From NCBI GenBank assembly GCA_023411555.1, contig JAEYOQ010000061.1, forward strand, positions 62,001 through 126,000: a DNA stretch of 64,000 bases, read 5' to 3'. The notes under the pieces are model-generated. The model searched no databases. It was not told the origin of the DNA and worked only from the letters and a program-made list of their open reading frames with translations. Shown here piece after piece: positions 32,938-41,654 of the stretch (positions are counted from its first letter, which is position 1; each line of letters starts with the position of its first letter). Source of the DNA: Bacillota bacterium (GTDB lineage: Bacteria; Bacillota; Clostridia; Lachnospirales; Lachnospiraceae). A program made the position numbers and the translations under genes.

Positions 32938-34044
32938 CTATTCATAGATATGGATATCGAATTCATCATCGTTATATTTGTAGATGCTATGTTTGATATA
33001 GTCCTCAGCGACAGGATCTACAAACTGATAGACACGCCGGTATTCCTTGGTTTCTTGATTCTTAACAGTCTCAACGCGATTAAGACAAAGAAATTGAATA
33101 ATATCATAGCAATCAATCCAAATCTCGCTATAACTTTCTTTTTGTGATTCGTCAAAGATTAACTGCATTCCAAAATGAAGATGAGGAGTACGAATGTTAT
33201 TTGCATTTTCATTGCTACTATAGCCAGTTCTGCCCAGATAACCAATTACATCACCGGCCTGGACGATGCTTCCTTCTTTGAGTTCTTTATTGTAGGGAAA
33301 GTTCTGGCGCAGATGAGCATAATAGTAATAGCGTTTCTTATCAAAGCTTCGTATCCCGATACGCCAGCCACCGTATTGGTTCCATCCGAGAGCTTCCACG
33401 TAACCGGATTCTACGGCTACTATTGGTGTGCCTACCTGCCCCATCATATCGTGACCCAGATGCTTTCGCCGAAATCCATAGCTGCGAGAAACTCCAAAAT
33501 CATCAAAATGGCTGAAGGGATAGTATTTTGCGATCGGTAGAAAAGCCTTCAATCCATAGCGCTTCTCCCATCTCTTACCTCCCGGTGCAGTCTCATCCTT
33601 TACTTCAATTTTATAGGTTCCAACCATTCCACCAAGTACTGCTTCATAAGCCTCATAGTAATATTTATAATGTTTTGAGCCCTCGGTCAGTGATTCGATG
33701 GTATGTTCTTTGCTTTTAAGCTTTTCAACAAGCTCAGCCATATGATTTTGCTTATATCTTGAAAAATCACCACCGTATTTATTTCCCAGATAGGCAAGAA
33801 GCTCAACCCAGTTTATCTTAACCTCTCCTTCTTGTGATTTAATATCATAATCATAAGCATCTTTTAGAGCCCGGCTTGAAACATCAAAATTGACCCATTT
33901 TATATAATCCTTCCCATTTGAATCCGTTGTTACATAAATTGCTGCATCTCGCTGGGAATAATTAAACAGATTTAACGATACCAGAATTAGAAAAATCATA
34001 ATTTCTGCAAGAATAATATGCTTTGTCTTTATTGGACGGACCAT
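32938..34044 (-). CDS. Membrane-anchored M23-family metallopeptidase
   Basis: A 368-residue protein with one N-terminal membrane helix (residues 9-27) and an extracytoplasmic LytM/M23 domain at residues about 185-300. The zinc ligands and catalytic residues are present: HLGHD (H195, D199), YAHL (H244) and TPHLHFG (H288, H290), so it is probably an active cell-wall endopeptidase rather than a degenerate SpoIIQ-like scaffold. The region between residues 45 and 150 is unrecognised. Its role (sporulation, germination or growth) is unknown; the ger operon lies next to it in the opposite direction. Confidence 0.88.
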   Translation of the reverse strand: MVRPIKTKHIILAEIMIFLILVSLNLFNYSQRDAAIYVTTDSNGKDYIKWVNFDVSSRALKDAYDYDIKSQEGEVKINWVELLAYLGNKYGGDFSRYKQNHMAELVEKLKSKEHTIESLTEGSKHYKYYYEAYEAVLGGMVGTYKIEVKDETAPGGKRWEKRYGLKAFLPIAKYYPFSHFDDFGVSRSYGFRRKHLGHDMMGQVGTPIVAVESGYVEALGWNQYGGWRIGIRSFDKKRYYYYAHLRQNFPYNKELKEGSIVQAGDVIGYLGRTGYSSNENANNIRTPHLHFGMQLIFDESQKESYSEIWIDCYDIIQFLCLNRVETVKNQETKEYRRVYQFVDPVAEDYIKHSIYKYNDDEFDIHIYE

Positions 34045-34108
34045 GTTACTTTTACTTCCTCATATTTCGCAGTTGTAACATTTTATGTTGTCCGCCAGGT
34101 AACTATTC

Positions 34109-34819
34109 CTATTGGAAAATGTCTCTGGTCATTTTTTGATGGAACTTCAGATAGACGTTCAATGTATTACTGCTGTAATTAAAGGTGGCTAAAATAACCT
34201 CTTTGATATCCTTTACTCCCTTTTCCTGTAGTTGATTTCTTAGCCAAGACTCGTTTTTACCTGTAGTCATCAAATTATCGTAAAATATCTCTCCATCGAT
34301 AATCAAATTCGCCAGAGGCATATCCTTCTCCGGTATAATATTCAAATCCTGAGGAGTAACCGGCCGATAGATTGCCTTTGGCAAGATACTTATCATCCCA
34401 TTCGATTCTAGATATACAGTCTGGATTTCCTCCAAATCATAATAACCCTCAAGACGACAGGCAGCAAGCATTTCGTCAATATCAACCTTGGCCTTCAGGA
34501 GATTCTTTTCATAAATCTGTCCATCCTGATACAGCAGAAGAGAATGACCTTCGAAGAAGCGGCGAAGCTTCATTGATTTACAGGTTGAATAGGAAATTAC
34601 CATGGAGAAAACTGAAAAAATTGCCATAGCAACGAAGGGCTTCCAGAAGCTTTCCGTTGACAACACAGCCATCTCTCCGGCGATCGAACCAATGGTTACG
34701 CTACTGATATAGTCGAACATACTAAGCTGTGACATTTCTCTATTTCCCATTATTTTTGTAAAGAAGAATAAGGCAACCATGGTACCTATGGCAGCCAAAG
34801 CAATCTCAATATATTCCAT
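34109..34819 (-). CDS. DUF421 (YetF-family) membrane protein
   Basis: A 236-residue protein with three N-terminal membrane helices and a cytoplasmic DUF421 domain. RIMGNREMSQL-like sequence (KIMGNREMSQLSMFDYISSVTIGSIAGEMAV) is the family signature. Relatives (YetF, YdfR) are spore-associated or growth-phase membrane proteins of unknown biochemical role. The start ATG at 34819 follows GGGAGGAATTG. The next gene in its direction is the M23 peptidase, after 64 bases. Confidence 0.88.
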   Translation of the reverse strand: MEYIEIALAAIGTMVALFFFTKIMGNREMSQLSMFDYISSVTIGSIAGEMAVLSTESFWKPFVAMAIFSVFSMVISYSTCKSMKLRRFFEGHSLLLYQDGQIYEKNLLKAKVDIDEMLAACRLEGYYDLEEIQTVYLESNGMISILPKAIYRPVTPQDLNIIPEKDMPLANLIIDGEIFYDNLMTTGKNESWLRNQLQEKGVKDIKEVILATFNYSSNTLNVYLKFHQKMTRDIFQ

Positions 34820-34990
34820 AAGCAATTCCTCCCAGTTATTACACATAAAACTTAATTTAAACTAATGATAGGATTGGTTGAAATGAGCTAAAATATAATC
34901 ATATTAATTTGTTACAGATTTTTTATAATAAATTAAGATTTACCAACTTGTATCAGGACGTATGTAGGAATAAAATAGGTCTGAGCTAAA

Positions 34991-35037
34991 TTGAACAGTA
35001 TATAGCATCGAATATAAATACTGCCATTCACGGCAGT
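34991..35037 (+). promoter_or_regulatory. Promoter and small hairpin before the ABC exporter genes
   Basis: TTGAAC (34991-34996) and TATAAA (35013-35018) are 16 bases apart. ACTGCC (35020-35025)/GGCAGT (35032-35037) forms a hairpin at the predicted transcript start, just ahead of the ribosome binding site at 35043-35047. Confidence 0.4.
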
Positions 35038-35055
35038 ACCTTGGAGGTCATCGAC

Positions 35056-35760
35056 ATGATGGATTTTATCAAATTGGAACAGGTAAGAAAGACGTATCAA
35101 ATGGGTGAGGTATCCATTCATGCGTTAGATGGGATAGAGTTTAATATTGCTGAGGGAGAGTTTGTAGTAATCGTAGGACCCAGCGGTGCAGGTAAAACAA
35201 CGGTTCTTAATATTTTAGGTGGTATGGATACTGCCTCTAAAGGGGTTGTATATGTAGCTGGCAATGATATTGCCAAATATTCAGAAAGACAATTGACAAA
35301 ATATAGAAGAGATGAAATCGGTTTTGTATTTCAGTTTTATAACCTGGTTCAAAATTTGACGGCAAAGGAGAATGTGGAGCTTGCCTCACAGATTTGTAAA
35401 GATCCGTTGGAGGCTGAGCAGGTCCTTCGAGAGGTTGGCTTGGAGGGGCGGATTGATAATTTCCCGGCACAACTTTCCGGTGGTGAGCAGCAACGTGTTG
35501 CCATCGCAAGAGCTCTGGCTAAGAATCCTAAGCTTTTACTGTGTGATGAACCAACGGGTGCCTTGGATTATATGACTGGAAAGTCGATATTAAAGCTACT
35601 TCAGGATACCTGTAGAGAGCGGAAGATGACGGTGATTGTCATTACCCATAATTCGGCATTGACACCGATGGCTGATCGAGTGATTAAAATCAAAAATGGG
35701 AAGGTGACGCAGGTCATTCAAAACGATAATCCCGTATCGGTGGATACCATAGAGTGGTAA
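35056..35760 (+). CDS. ABC transporter ATP-binding protein (LolD/MacB type)
   Basis: A 234-residue ATPase with Walker A GPSGAGKTT, Q-loop QFYNLVQNLTAKENVELA, signature LSGGEQQRVAIARAL, Walker B LLLCDEPTGALD and the H-loop in VIVITHNS. The type is that of lipoprotein/peptide exporters with FtsX-like permeases. ATG 35056 (or 35059) follows GGAGG at 35043-35047; the TTG at 35041 is part of that site. It pairs with the large permease 47 bases downstream. Confidence 0.95.
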   Translation: MMDFIKLEQVRKTYQMGEVSIHALDGIEFNIAEGEFVVIVGPSGAGKTTVLNILGGMDTASKGVVYVAGNDIAKYSERQLTKYRRDEIGFVFQFYNLVQNLTAKENVELASQICKDPLEAEQVLREVGLEGRIDNFPAQLSGGEQQRVAIARALAKNPKLLLCDEPTGALDYMTGKSILKLLQDTCRERKMTVIVITHNSALTPMADRVIKIKNGKVTQVIQNDNPVSVDTIEW

Positions 35761-35806
35761 TTGGACGATATTCAGAGACCGCAACAGTATGAAGGAGTAG
35801 TATAAC

Positions 35807-38800
35807 ATGAGAAAAAAAGCACTGCGTAAGGATTTTTACATGGAGATCAAAACGAGTCTGAATCGCTTCCTCTCCATTTTTTTGATCGTTGCATTGGGAG
35901 TGGCCTTCTTTGCAGGGCTTAGAGCTACAAATCCGGACATGAGATTAACCGCTGACAATTATTATGATCTCAGCAATCTGATGGATATTCGTGTACTTAG
36001 TACAATGGGATTAACGGAGGAGGATGTTAAGGCAATTGCAGCCCTTGAGGGTGTGAAAGAGGTGGAGCCATCGTATTCTACGCATGTAGTATGTGATTCG
36101 AATGGAAATGAGCTAGTGTTGGAGGTACTATCTTCATCGGAAAAGATTAATAAGATAATGGTATCAGAAGGACGGATGCCACGTACCGAATCTGAGATAC
36201 TTGTGGATGATTTTTTCATCACCACCACCGGATTTCAGATTGGTGATAAGATTAGCATTTCCTCCGGAACAGAGGAGGATATCTCGGATACGCTAAAGGT
36301 AAGCGAATTTACTATCGTTGGCATAGGCTCTACCTCTTATTATCTATCCTTTCAACGTGGTAGCTCCAGTATCGGCAGCGGTGATGTCAACAGCTTTGTG
36401 GTGGTTATGCCCCAGGTATTTAAGCAGGAGGTCTACACCACTGTATATGTGACGGTTGAGGATGCTCTTGAGATGACCGCATATACGGGTGAATATGATA
36501 ATAAGGTAGATCAGGTACTTGATAAAATAGAAGCTATTGCGGGGGACAGAAGCCAGATACGCTATGAGGAGATATATAATCCGGCTTACGAGGATATTCA
36601 GGCTGCAAAAGAGGAGGTTGCCTCATCTGCTAAGAAGCTTGAGGACGCAAGAAAAGAGCTTGCAGATTCGAAAGAGCAGCTACAGGAGCATAAACAGAAG
36701 CTTGAGGATTCAAAAAAAGAAATAGAGGACGCCAAGGCGAAGCTTAATACTTCTAAGCAAGAAATCAAAGCATCCAAAGATAAGCTAGAAGCCTCAAAGA
36801 AGGAGCTTAGGGATCAGAAGACGAAGCTTGTAGAAGCAGAGGCAGCTGCTGAAGAAGAATATCAGACGAAGCTTATGCAGCTTTCTTATGCTGGACTTGA
36901 AGAGCCGGAGCTTACTGCGGCAAGGACTCAGCTGGAGGAGGCTTATCAAGGGGCTAAAGAGGAGTTTAAGAAGGCCAAGGTACGAATCCGTGAAGGAGAG
37001 GCTGAGCTAATAGCAGCAGAGGATAAGATTAAAGATGGGGAGAAGGAGATTAAAAGGGCAGAGGCTCAGATTATTGATGGTGAAGAGCAGATAAAGAATG
37101 GGGAAGAGGAAATCGCAGAGGCAGAGAAGAAAATTGCGGAAGGTGAAGAAGACCTAATCGAGGGAGAGAAGCAACTCGAGGATGCTAGAGAGGAGATAGC
37201 AGAGGGGGAAGCTGAGCTAATCAAGCTGGAGATGCCCAAATGGTATGTCCTTAATCGTAAAAGCATAGAAGCCTACGTGGAATTCGAACAGAATGCAGAT
37301 CGAATTGGTGCAATCGGAGAGGTGTTCCCTGCTATTTTCTTTCTTGTTGCGGCTCTAATCAGCTTGACTACCATGACAAGAATGGTTGAGGAGGAAAGGA
37401 TAGAAATTGGTACCTTAAAAGCTCTTGGCTATTCAAAGATGTCCATTGCCATGAAGTATATCCTGTATGCTCTTATTGCTACTCTGGGAGGAAGCTTATT
37501 CGGAGCGATGGTTGGACTTAAGGTTCTTCCTACCGTTATAATAACTGCATATAAAATAATGTATAGAAATATTCCTGAGGTACTAACACCCTTTAATGCC
37601 TATTATGCAGGTCTGGCAACTGTACTGGCCCTATTATGTGTGGAGGTTGCTACTTTCTTCTCCTGCTATAAGGAGCTTCAGGCAAAGCCTGCTAATTTGA
37701 TGAGACCTCAGGCACCGAAAGCCGGTAAGAGAGTATTTATAGAGCATCTTCCAGCTCTATGGAATAATTTGAATTTTACCTGGAAAGCTACCGTTCGGAA
37801 TCTGATGCGATATAAAAAGCGGTTTTACATGACAATATTTGGTATTGGTGGCTGTATGGCACTTCTACTGGTTGGCTTTGGTTTGAAGGATTCCATCTTT
37901 GTAATCTATACAAGGCAGTTTGATGATATCATGATATATGACGCCTCTGTTTCGATAACTGGTGAAGCAGATGCTGCTCAGATCAAGGAGCTGGAGACAA
38001 GCATTGAGGAAAATGCTGCCATAGGAGCCTCTATTAGAGTTGACACCAGTTCAGTTGACATAAGCTATAAGGGTGAAAGTAAATCACTTACCCTCTATAT
38101 TCCGGAGGATGTGCAGACCTTTGAGGATTATATTGTATTTCGAGAAAGAGTAGGACATAAGAAGCTTCTCCTTGAGGATAAGGGAGCTCTGCTTACGGAG
38201 CAAATCGCGAAGAAGCTTGGTGTGAAGGCCGGTGACACCATTAGTCTCACAAGGGATAAGAAGGAAGTTCAGGTAGAGGTTACCGGTATAACAGAAAATT
38301 ATATGACTCACTATATATACATGTCACCGAACTTATATAGGGAACTATTTGATGAGGATCCGGATTATAATGAGTATTTCTTGCTTATGCCGGGAGTGGA
38401 TCAAAAGGGCGAGTTGGCAGTAGGTAATGCCTTACTGGAGCAGCCGGCAGCCTCCGGAGTATTTTATACTAGCTATTATCAGGATCTCTTATCCAATGTC
38501 CTGGTCAGCTTGAACATCGTAGTATGGGTCTTAATTATCTCGGCGGGAGCCTTAGCCTTTGTAGTCCTATATAACCTTAATAATATTAATATCAATGAAC
38601 GTAGAAGAGAGCTGGCAACTCTGAAGGTTCTTGGCTTCTATAATAAAGAAACAGCAGCTTATGTATATCGTGAAAATATCGTATTAACCCTGATTGGGGC
38701 ATTGCTTGGGGTGGTTCTCGGTATCTTTCTTCATCGATATGTAATCACAACGGTTGAGATTGATTTGGTTATGTTCGGACGAAATATCGATCCCAGCAGT

Positions 38801-38911
38801 TTTGTTTACAGTATTCTGCTTACTATTCTTTTCTCAGCATTTGTTAACCTTGTAATGTACTTTAAGCTAAAGAAGATTGATATGGTGGAGTCCTTAAAGA
38901 GCATAGAATAA
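35807..38911 (+). CDS. FtsX-like ABC permease with long extracytoplasmic coiled coil
   Basis: A 1034-residue permease. A first membrane helix (residues about 18-38) is followed by an extracytoplasmic domain, then a very long charged coiled coil at residues about 265-470 built of repeating K/E/A heptads (for example KKLEDARKELADSKEQL, GEEEIAEAEKKIAEGEEDL). Two FtsX blocks follow (about 510-640 and 880-1030, with ALGYSKMSIAMKYILYALIATLGGSLFG and LKVLGFYNKETAAYVYRENIVL). This layout fits the mechanotransmission class of ABC proteins, in which ATP hydrolysis moves an external rod. Substrate or partner is unknown; cell-wall hydrolase control or lipid/peptide export are both possible. Confidence 0.9.
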   Translation: MRKKALRKDFYMEIKTSLNRFLSIFLIVALGVAFFAGLRATNPDMRLTADNYYDLSNLMDIRVLSTMGLTEEDVKAIAALEGVKEVEPSYSTHVVCDSNGNELVLEVLSSSEKINKIMVSEGRMPRTESEILVDDFFITTTGFQIGDKISISSGTEEDISDTLKVSEFTIVGIGSTSYYLSFQRGSSSIGSGDVNSFVVVMPQVFKQEVYTTVYVTVEDALEMTAYTGEYDNKVDQVLDKIEAIAGDRSQIRYEEIYNPAYEDIQAAKEEVASSAKKLEDARKELADSKEQLQEHKQKLEDSKKEIEDAKAKLNTSKQEIKASKDKLEASKKELRDQKTKLVEAEAAAEEEYQTKLMQLSYAGLEEPELTAARTQLEEAYQGAKEEFKKAKVRIREGEAELIAAEDKIKDGEKEIKRAEAQIIDGEEQIKNGEEEIAEAEKKIAEGEEDLIEGEKQLEDAREEIAEGEAELIKLEMPKWYVLNRKSIEAYVEFEQNADRIGAIGEVFPAIFFLVAALISLTTMTRMVEEERIEIGTLKALGYSKMSIAMKYILYALIATLGGSLFGAMVGLKVLPTVIITAYKIMYRNIPEVLTPFNAYYAGLATVLALLCVEVATFFSCYKELQAKPANLMRPQAPKAGKRVFIEHLPALWNNLNFTWKATVRNLMRYKKRFYMTIFGIGGCMALLLVGFGLKDSIFVIYTRQFDDIMIYDASVSITGEADAAQIKELETSIEENAAIGASIRVDTSSVDISYKGESKSLTLYIPEDVQTFEDYIVFRERVGHKKLLLEDKGALLTEQIAKKLGVKAGDTISLTRDKKEVQVEVTGITENYMTHYIYMSPNLYRELFDEDPDYNEYFLLMPGVDQKGELAVGNALLEQPAASGVFYTSYYQDLLSNVLVSLNIVVWVLIISAGALAFVVLYNLNNININERRRELATLKVLGFYNKETAAYVYRENIVLTLIGALLGVVLGIFLHRYVITTVEIDLVMFGRNIDPSSFVYSILLTILFSAFVNLVMYFKLKKIDMVESLKSIE

Positions 38912-38987
38912 AATGGAAATGCTTTAAGAATAAAATGCAACAGTTGCTGTTGCAAAATATATGTAACGATACAGAAAAGAATAACAC

Positions 38988-39097
38988 GCATCCCTCACAC
39001 ACAGGTTGCCGGACAGATTATTGATTTGTATGCTATTATCAAACATAAAAGTTTGCTTCTGTCATACAAAATCAATAATCTGTCCGTCAAACAGTGC
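38988..39097. repeat. Structured dispersed element, copy 2
   Basis: This 110-base core has the same length as the core of copy 1. It contains the near-perfect stem CGGACAGATTATTGATTTGTATG (interrupted at 20 bases here: CGGACAGATTATTG / CAATAATCTGTCCG), the apical hairpin CAAAC-ATAAAA-GTTTG and the 3' motif CCGTCAAACAGTGC. The outer GCATGC stem of copy 1 is missing on the 3' side. It lies between the converging FtsX-like and GNAT genes. Confidence 0.75.
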
Positions 39098-39109
39098 CTT
39101 AGATTATAT

Positions 39110-39394
39110 TTAATCGATATTGCCTGCTAACACATCTTCACATTCGGGATGCTCAGAAAACCATTTCACAGCATAACTGCAAGTGGGCTTTACCTTCAAG
39201 TCATTGGATCGAAAATATGCTACTGCAGCCTCCATCAGCTTCCCTGCCACTCCTTGGCCGCGGAGGGATGGATCGACAAAGGTATGATCGAGATTCACAA
39301 CCCCTTCCTTTACCTTGGGAAAGGTTACAACAGCAATCATGTGATTGTTGTCATCGTTTAAATAAATTTTATTCGCTTCCTGTAAAAAATCCAT
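39110..39394 (-). CDS. GNAT-family N-acetyltransferase (YjdJ/GNAT type 2)
   Basis: A 94-residue minimal GNAT domain. The acetyl-CoA-binding motif RGQGVAGKLM follows LDHTFVDPSLRG, and KPTCSYAVKWFSEHPE closes the fold; this short form matches the small PF14542-type acetyltransferases. The substrate is unknown. The start ATG at 39394 follows AAAGGATGA. Structured element copy 2 lies right after its stop codon. Confidence 0.85.
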   Translation of the reverse strand: MDFLQEANKIYLNDDNNHMIAVVTFPKVKEGVVNLDHTFVDPSLRGQGVAGKLMEAAVAYFRSNDLKVKPTCSYAVKWFSEHPECEDVLAGNID

Positions 39395-39526
39395 CGTATC
39401 ATCCTTTCACTAACATTACTTATACATTTACTACATAATATGATTAGTTGCAGATAGTATATCAAAGAATGATCTGTTTGAAAAGTTAATTCTTGGTCAA
39501 TCACCTATTATGTGAAGGGATGATTA

Positions 39527-39718
39527 CTATTTTTTAAGATCTATAACACTTACGGGACAGCCGTCACGTGCTTCTTCTGCTCTATCAAGACAATTCTCCG
39601 GGATATCTCCCTCAATCGCTTGAGAAACATCGTTCTCATTGTAACTGAACACCTCCGGACATATGTCGATACATAAACCACAGCTGATGCAGCCGTCTTG
39701 GTCAACTGATGCTTTCAT
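39527..39718 (-). CDS. Ferredoxin, single [4Fe-4S] type
   Basis: A 63-residue acidic electron carrier. C10, C13 and C16 of GCISCGLCIDIC plus C54 of DGCPVSVI ligate one [4Fe-4S] cluster; C20 and C43 are the extra pair that usually forms a disulfide in monocluster ferredoxins. The start ATG at 39718 follows AAAGGAGCACAAC; a longer open frame upstream has no site. It may serve PFOR or the oxidoreductases nearby. It is transcribed away from the flavin reductase gene. Confidence 0.92.
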   Translation of the reverse strand: MKASVDQDGCISCGLCIDICPEVFSYNENDVSQAIEGDIPENCLDRAEEARDGCPVSVIDLKK

Positions 39719-39850
39719 GTTGTGCTCCTTTCGATAATTTAAACTTTTTAACATTCTTAGTCTGCGAGGTACAATCCAACACAAAGCAGACCTACGTTGA
39801 TAGTATGATATGTTAATGGTCAAATTATACCAAAGGTTTCCTTAATTATA

Positions 39851-39924
39851 TTTGATTTGGATCACATTATTGAGTATATATGGAAAGAGAGTACATTGAC
39901 ATATAAGGTGGAAATAGATACAAT
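39851..39924 (+). promoter_or_regulatory. Crp/Fnr-type operator and promoter of the flavin reductase gene
   Basis: TTTGATTTGGATCACA (39851-39866) is a fourth match to TGTGAT-N4-ATCACA, with a degenerate left half. A strong promoter, TTGACA (39896-39901) and TACAAT (39919-39924) with a 17-base spacer, lies downstream, placing the site near -72, a class I-like distance rather than -41.5. The site could also act on the divergent ferredoxin gene. Confidence 0.5.
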
Positions 39925-39979
39925 TGATTAGAATATAGGGCTGTATCAGAGGTTTTACAGGAAGAAAAGGAGCGAGTAG

Positions 39980-40549
39980 ATGATTGAGAAGGAAGAATGG
40001 AAGCCCGGTAATATGCTATATCCTATACCGGCAGTCATGGTCAGCTGTGGTAGCACCCAGCATGACGCAAATATAATAACAATAGCATGGGCAGGAACAA
40101 TCTGCAGTAGTCCGGCGATGGTATCCATATCCATAAGAAAAGAGCGTTACTCTTATGACATTATTAAAGAAAGTGGAGAGTTTACAATTAATCTGGTTAC
40201 CAAGAAGCTGGTAAAGAAAGCAGATTACTGCGGAGTACGGTCCGGCAGGGATGTGGATAAGTTTAAGGAGATGAAGCTGACTAAGCTACCAGGACGAAAA
40301 ATATCAGCTCCTGGAATTGCAGAAAGCCCAGTGAATATAGAATGTGTTGTAAAGCAGATTTTTCCCTTAGGAACTCACGATATGTTTATCGCCGAGGTAG
40401 TAGGAGTCACAGTGGACAAAGACCTTATGGATGAGAAGGGACGCTTTCATCTGAATAAGTCCGGGCTTATCGTCTATTCCCATGGGGAGTATTATTCACT
40501 TGGTGAGCTTCTAGGCAGATTCGGTTACTCTGTGAAAAAAAAGAAATAA
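39980..40549 (+). CDS. Flavin reductase-like (flavoredoxin-type) protein
   Basis: A 189-residue FMN-binding split-barrel protein. PAVMVSCGSTQHDANIITIAWAGTICSSPAMVSISIRKERYSY is characteristic of the flavin reductase-like domain, and FTINLVTKKLVKKADYCGVRSGRDVDKF follows the same family. In anaerobes such flavoredoxins pass electrons between ferredoxin or rubredoxin and reductases. It starts at ATG 39980 behind AAAAGGAGCGAG. The upstream operator suggests control by the Crp/Fnr regulator. Confidence 0.9.
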   Translation: MIEKEEWKPGNMLYPIPAVMVSCGSTQHDANIITIAWAGTICSSPAMVSISIRKERYSYDIIKESGEFTINLVTKKLVKKADYCGVRSGRDVDKFKEMKLTKLPGRKISAPGIAESPVNIECVVKQIFPLGTHDMFIAEVVGVTVDKDLMDEKGRFHLNKSGLIVYSHGEYYSLGELLGRFGYSVKKKK

Positions 40550-40558
40550 TGCAAAATG

Positions 40559-40700
40559 CAGGATAACAGCATCCCGAGCGCATTTGGGCAAATCAGGTAA
40601 CTTTATATAAGTCTATAACGAACCTAATGGTTAACGATAGCTATAAACAATCAGCAAGCTAACCGTCAAATGGCGTAGGGATGCATGCTATTCATTCCTG
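40559..40700. repeat. Structured dispersed element, divergent copy 3
   Basis: CAGGA (40559-40563) and CAGCATCCC (40567-40575) pair with GGGATGCATGCT (40678-40689) and TTCCTG (40695-40700). Inside are CGCATTTG/CAAATGGCG, the 3' motif CCGTCAAATGGCG and an apical hairpin AACC-TAAT-GGTT (40621-40632). Stem sequences differ from copies 1 and 2 but the architecture is the same. It lies between the converging flavin reductase and metallophosphoesterase genes. Confidence 0.6.
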
Positions 40701-40725
40701 TCTATTAATAATATTTTGCATTTGT

Positions 40726-41637
40726 CTATTCCAGCATTAAGGCCTGAAAGTAATCGTTTAGTCGAACCGGTGACTCCAGAACCTCGCGTCCCACGTAAAG
40801 AGTACGGTCAGGCTTTGTCATGACTGCCCATTTAACAAGGCAGATGGTTCCATTACGGATTTCGATAGCAGTAATACATCTTGGGTGTACACAGCTTCCA
40901 TCATTAAAGTAGGCTGGTTCTCCTGGTTTTGGAAAGACTGGACGATGGGTGTGTCCGCAAATCATCATCTGATTATATTCTTTGGCAAATGCGATTAAAT
41001 TTTTTTCTACCTTATTCTTCTTTTTATTATTCTTTGAAGTACTGGTTGGATCCCTAATACCGATTAATTCTAATGGTCTCCAGATATATCTTACAAGAAA
41101 GCGTGATACTAACCATATTGTATCATTTAAAAAATCCCCTTGATGTCCATGAGTTAGAAATATCTGATTATTTGTGTATCGATGCCTCAGAATGAGCCCC
41201 TCCGTTATTTGAATACCGGGAAATAAGGGTAGCCGAGAGTCCATACTATCACAATAGAAGGAATTGCATCTTGTTTTGACATAGGATGAATCTCTTTTTA
41301 TAATATCATGATTGCCATAAAGCATGTGAAAACGATTATCTTGATAGAAGAGGGACATAAGCCAATAAGCATCACTATGCGCTGTAATAATATCATCGAT
41401 TGATCGGTTTTCCCACAGTTCATCACCGTCTCCGAGCTCGATATAGGTATAACCATTTTCATAATAATAGTATAAGGCAGCAAAGAAAAGATTCTGATTA
41501 CCAGAAAAATTATCTCCCCAGCTGCTGTTCCCCCTATGACAGTCACTCATGATAACAAATCGAGAGCTTTCATCAAAAGGGATTATCTTTGATCTAGAAA
41601 GAACCTGTGATAAACGTGTTGATGCAGACAATAGCAA
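40726..41637 (-). CDS. Calcineurin-like metallophosphoesterase (LpxH/UDP-diacylglucosamine hydrolase-like)
   Basis: A 303-residue dimetal phosphoesterase. The five family motifs are visible: SDCHRG (D32, H34), LGDGDELWE, YGNHD, LTHGHQGD and CGHTHRP. The layout resembles LpxH-like hydrolases, but lipid A is not expected in this type of organism, so the natural substrate is unknown. The start appears to be TTG at 41637, 3-5 bases after AAGGAAG; a second TTG six bases on is an alternative. It lies 18 bases after the DUF4474 gene and is probably co-transcribed with it. Confidence 0.85.
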   Translation of the reverse strand: MLLSASTRLSQVLSRSKIIPFDESSRFVIMSDCHRGNSSWGDNFSGNQNLFFAALYYYYENGYTYIELGDGDELWENRSIDDIITAHSDAYWLMSLFYQDNRFHMLYGNHDIIKRDSSYVKTRCNSFYCDSMDSRLPLFPGIQITEGLILRHRYTNNQIFLTHGHQGDFLNDTIWLVSRFLVRYIWRPLELIGIRDPTSTSKNNKKKNKVEKNLIAFAKEYNQMMICGHTHRPVFPKPGEPAYFNDGSCVHPRCITAIEIRNGTICLVKWAVMTKPDRTLYVGREVLESPVRLNDYFQALMLE

Positions 41638-41654
41638 TCACTTCCTTTATTCGA

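Noticed and set aside
28517..40700. CRISPR interpretation of the three repeated elements
   Set aside because: The copies are kilobases apart, about 110-150 bases long, and lack regular spacers or cas genes.
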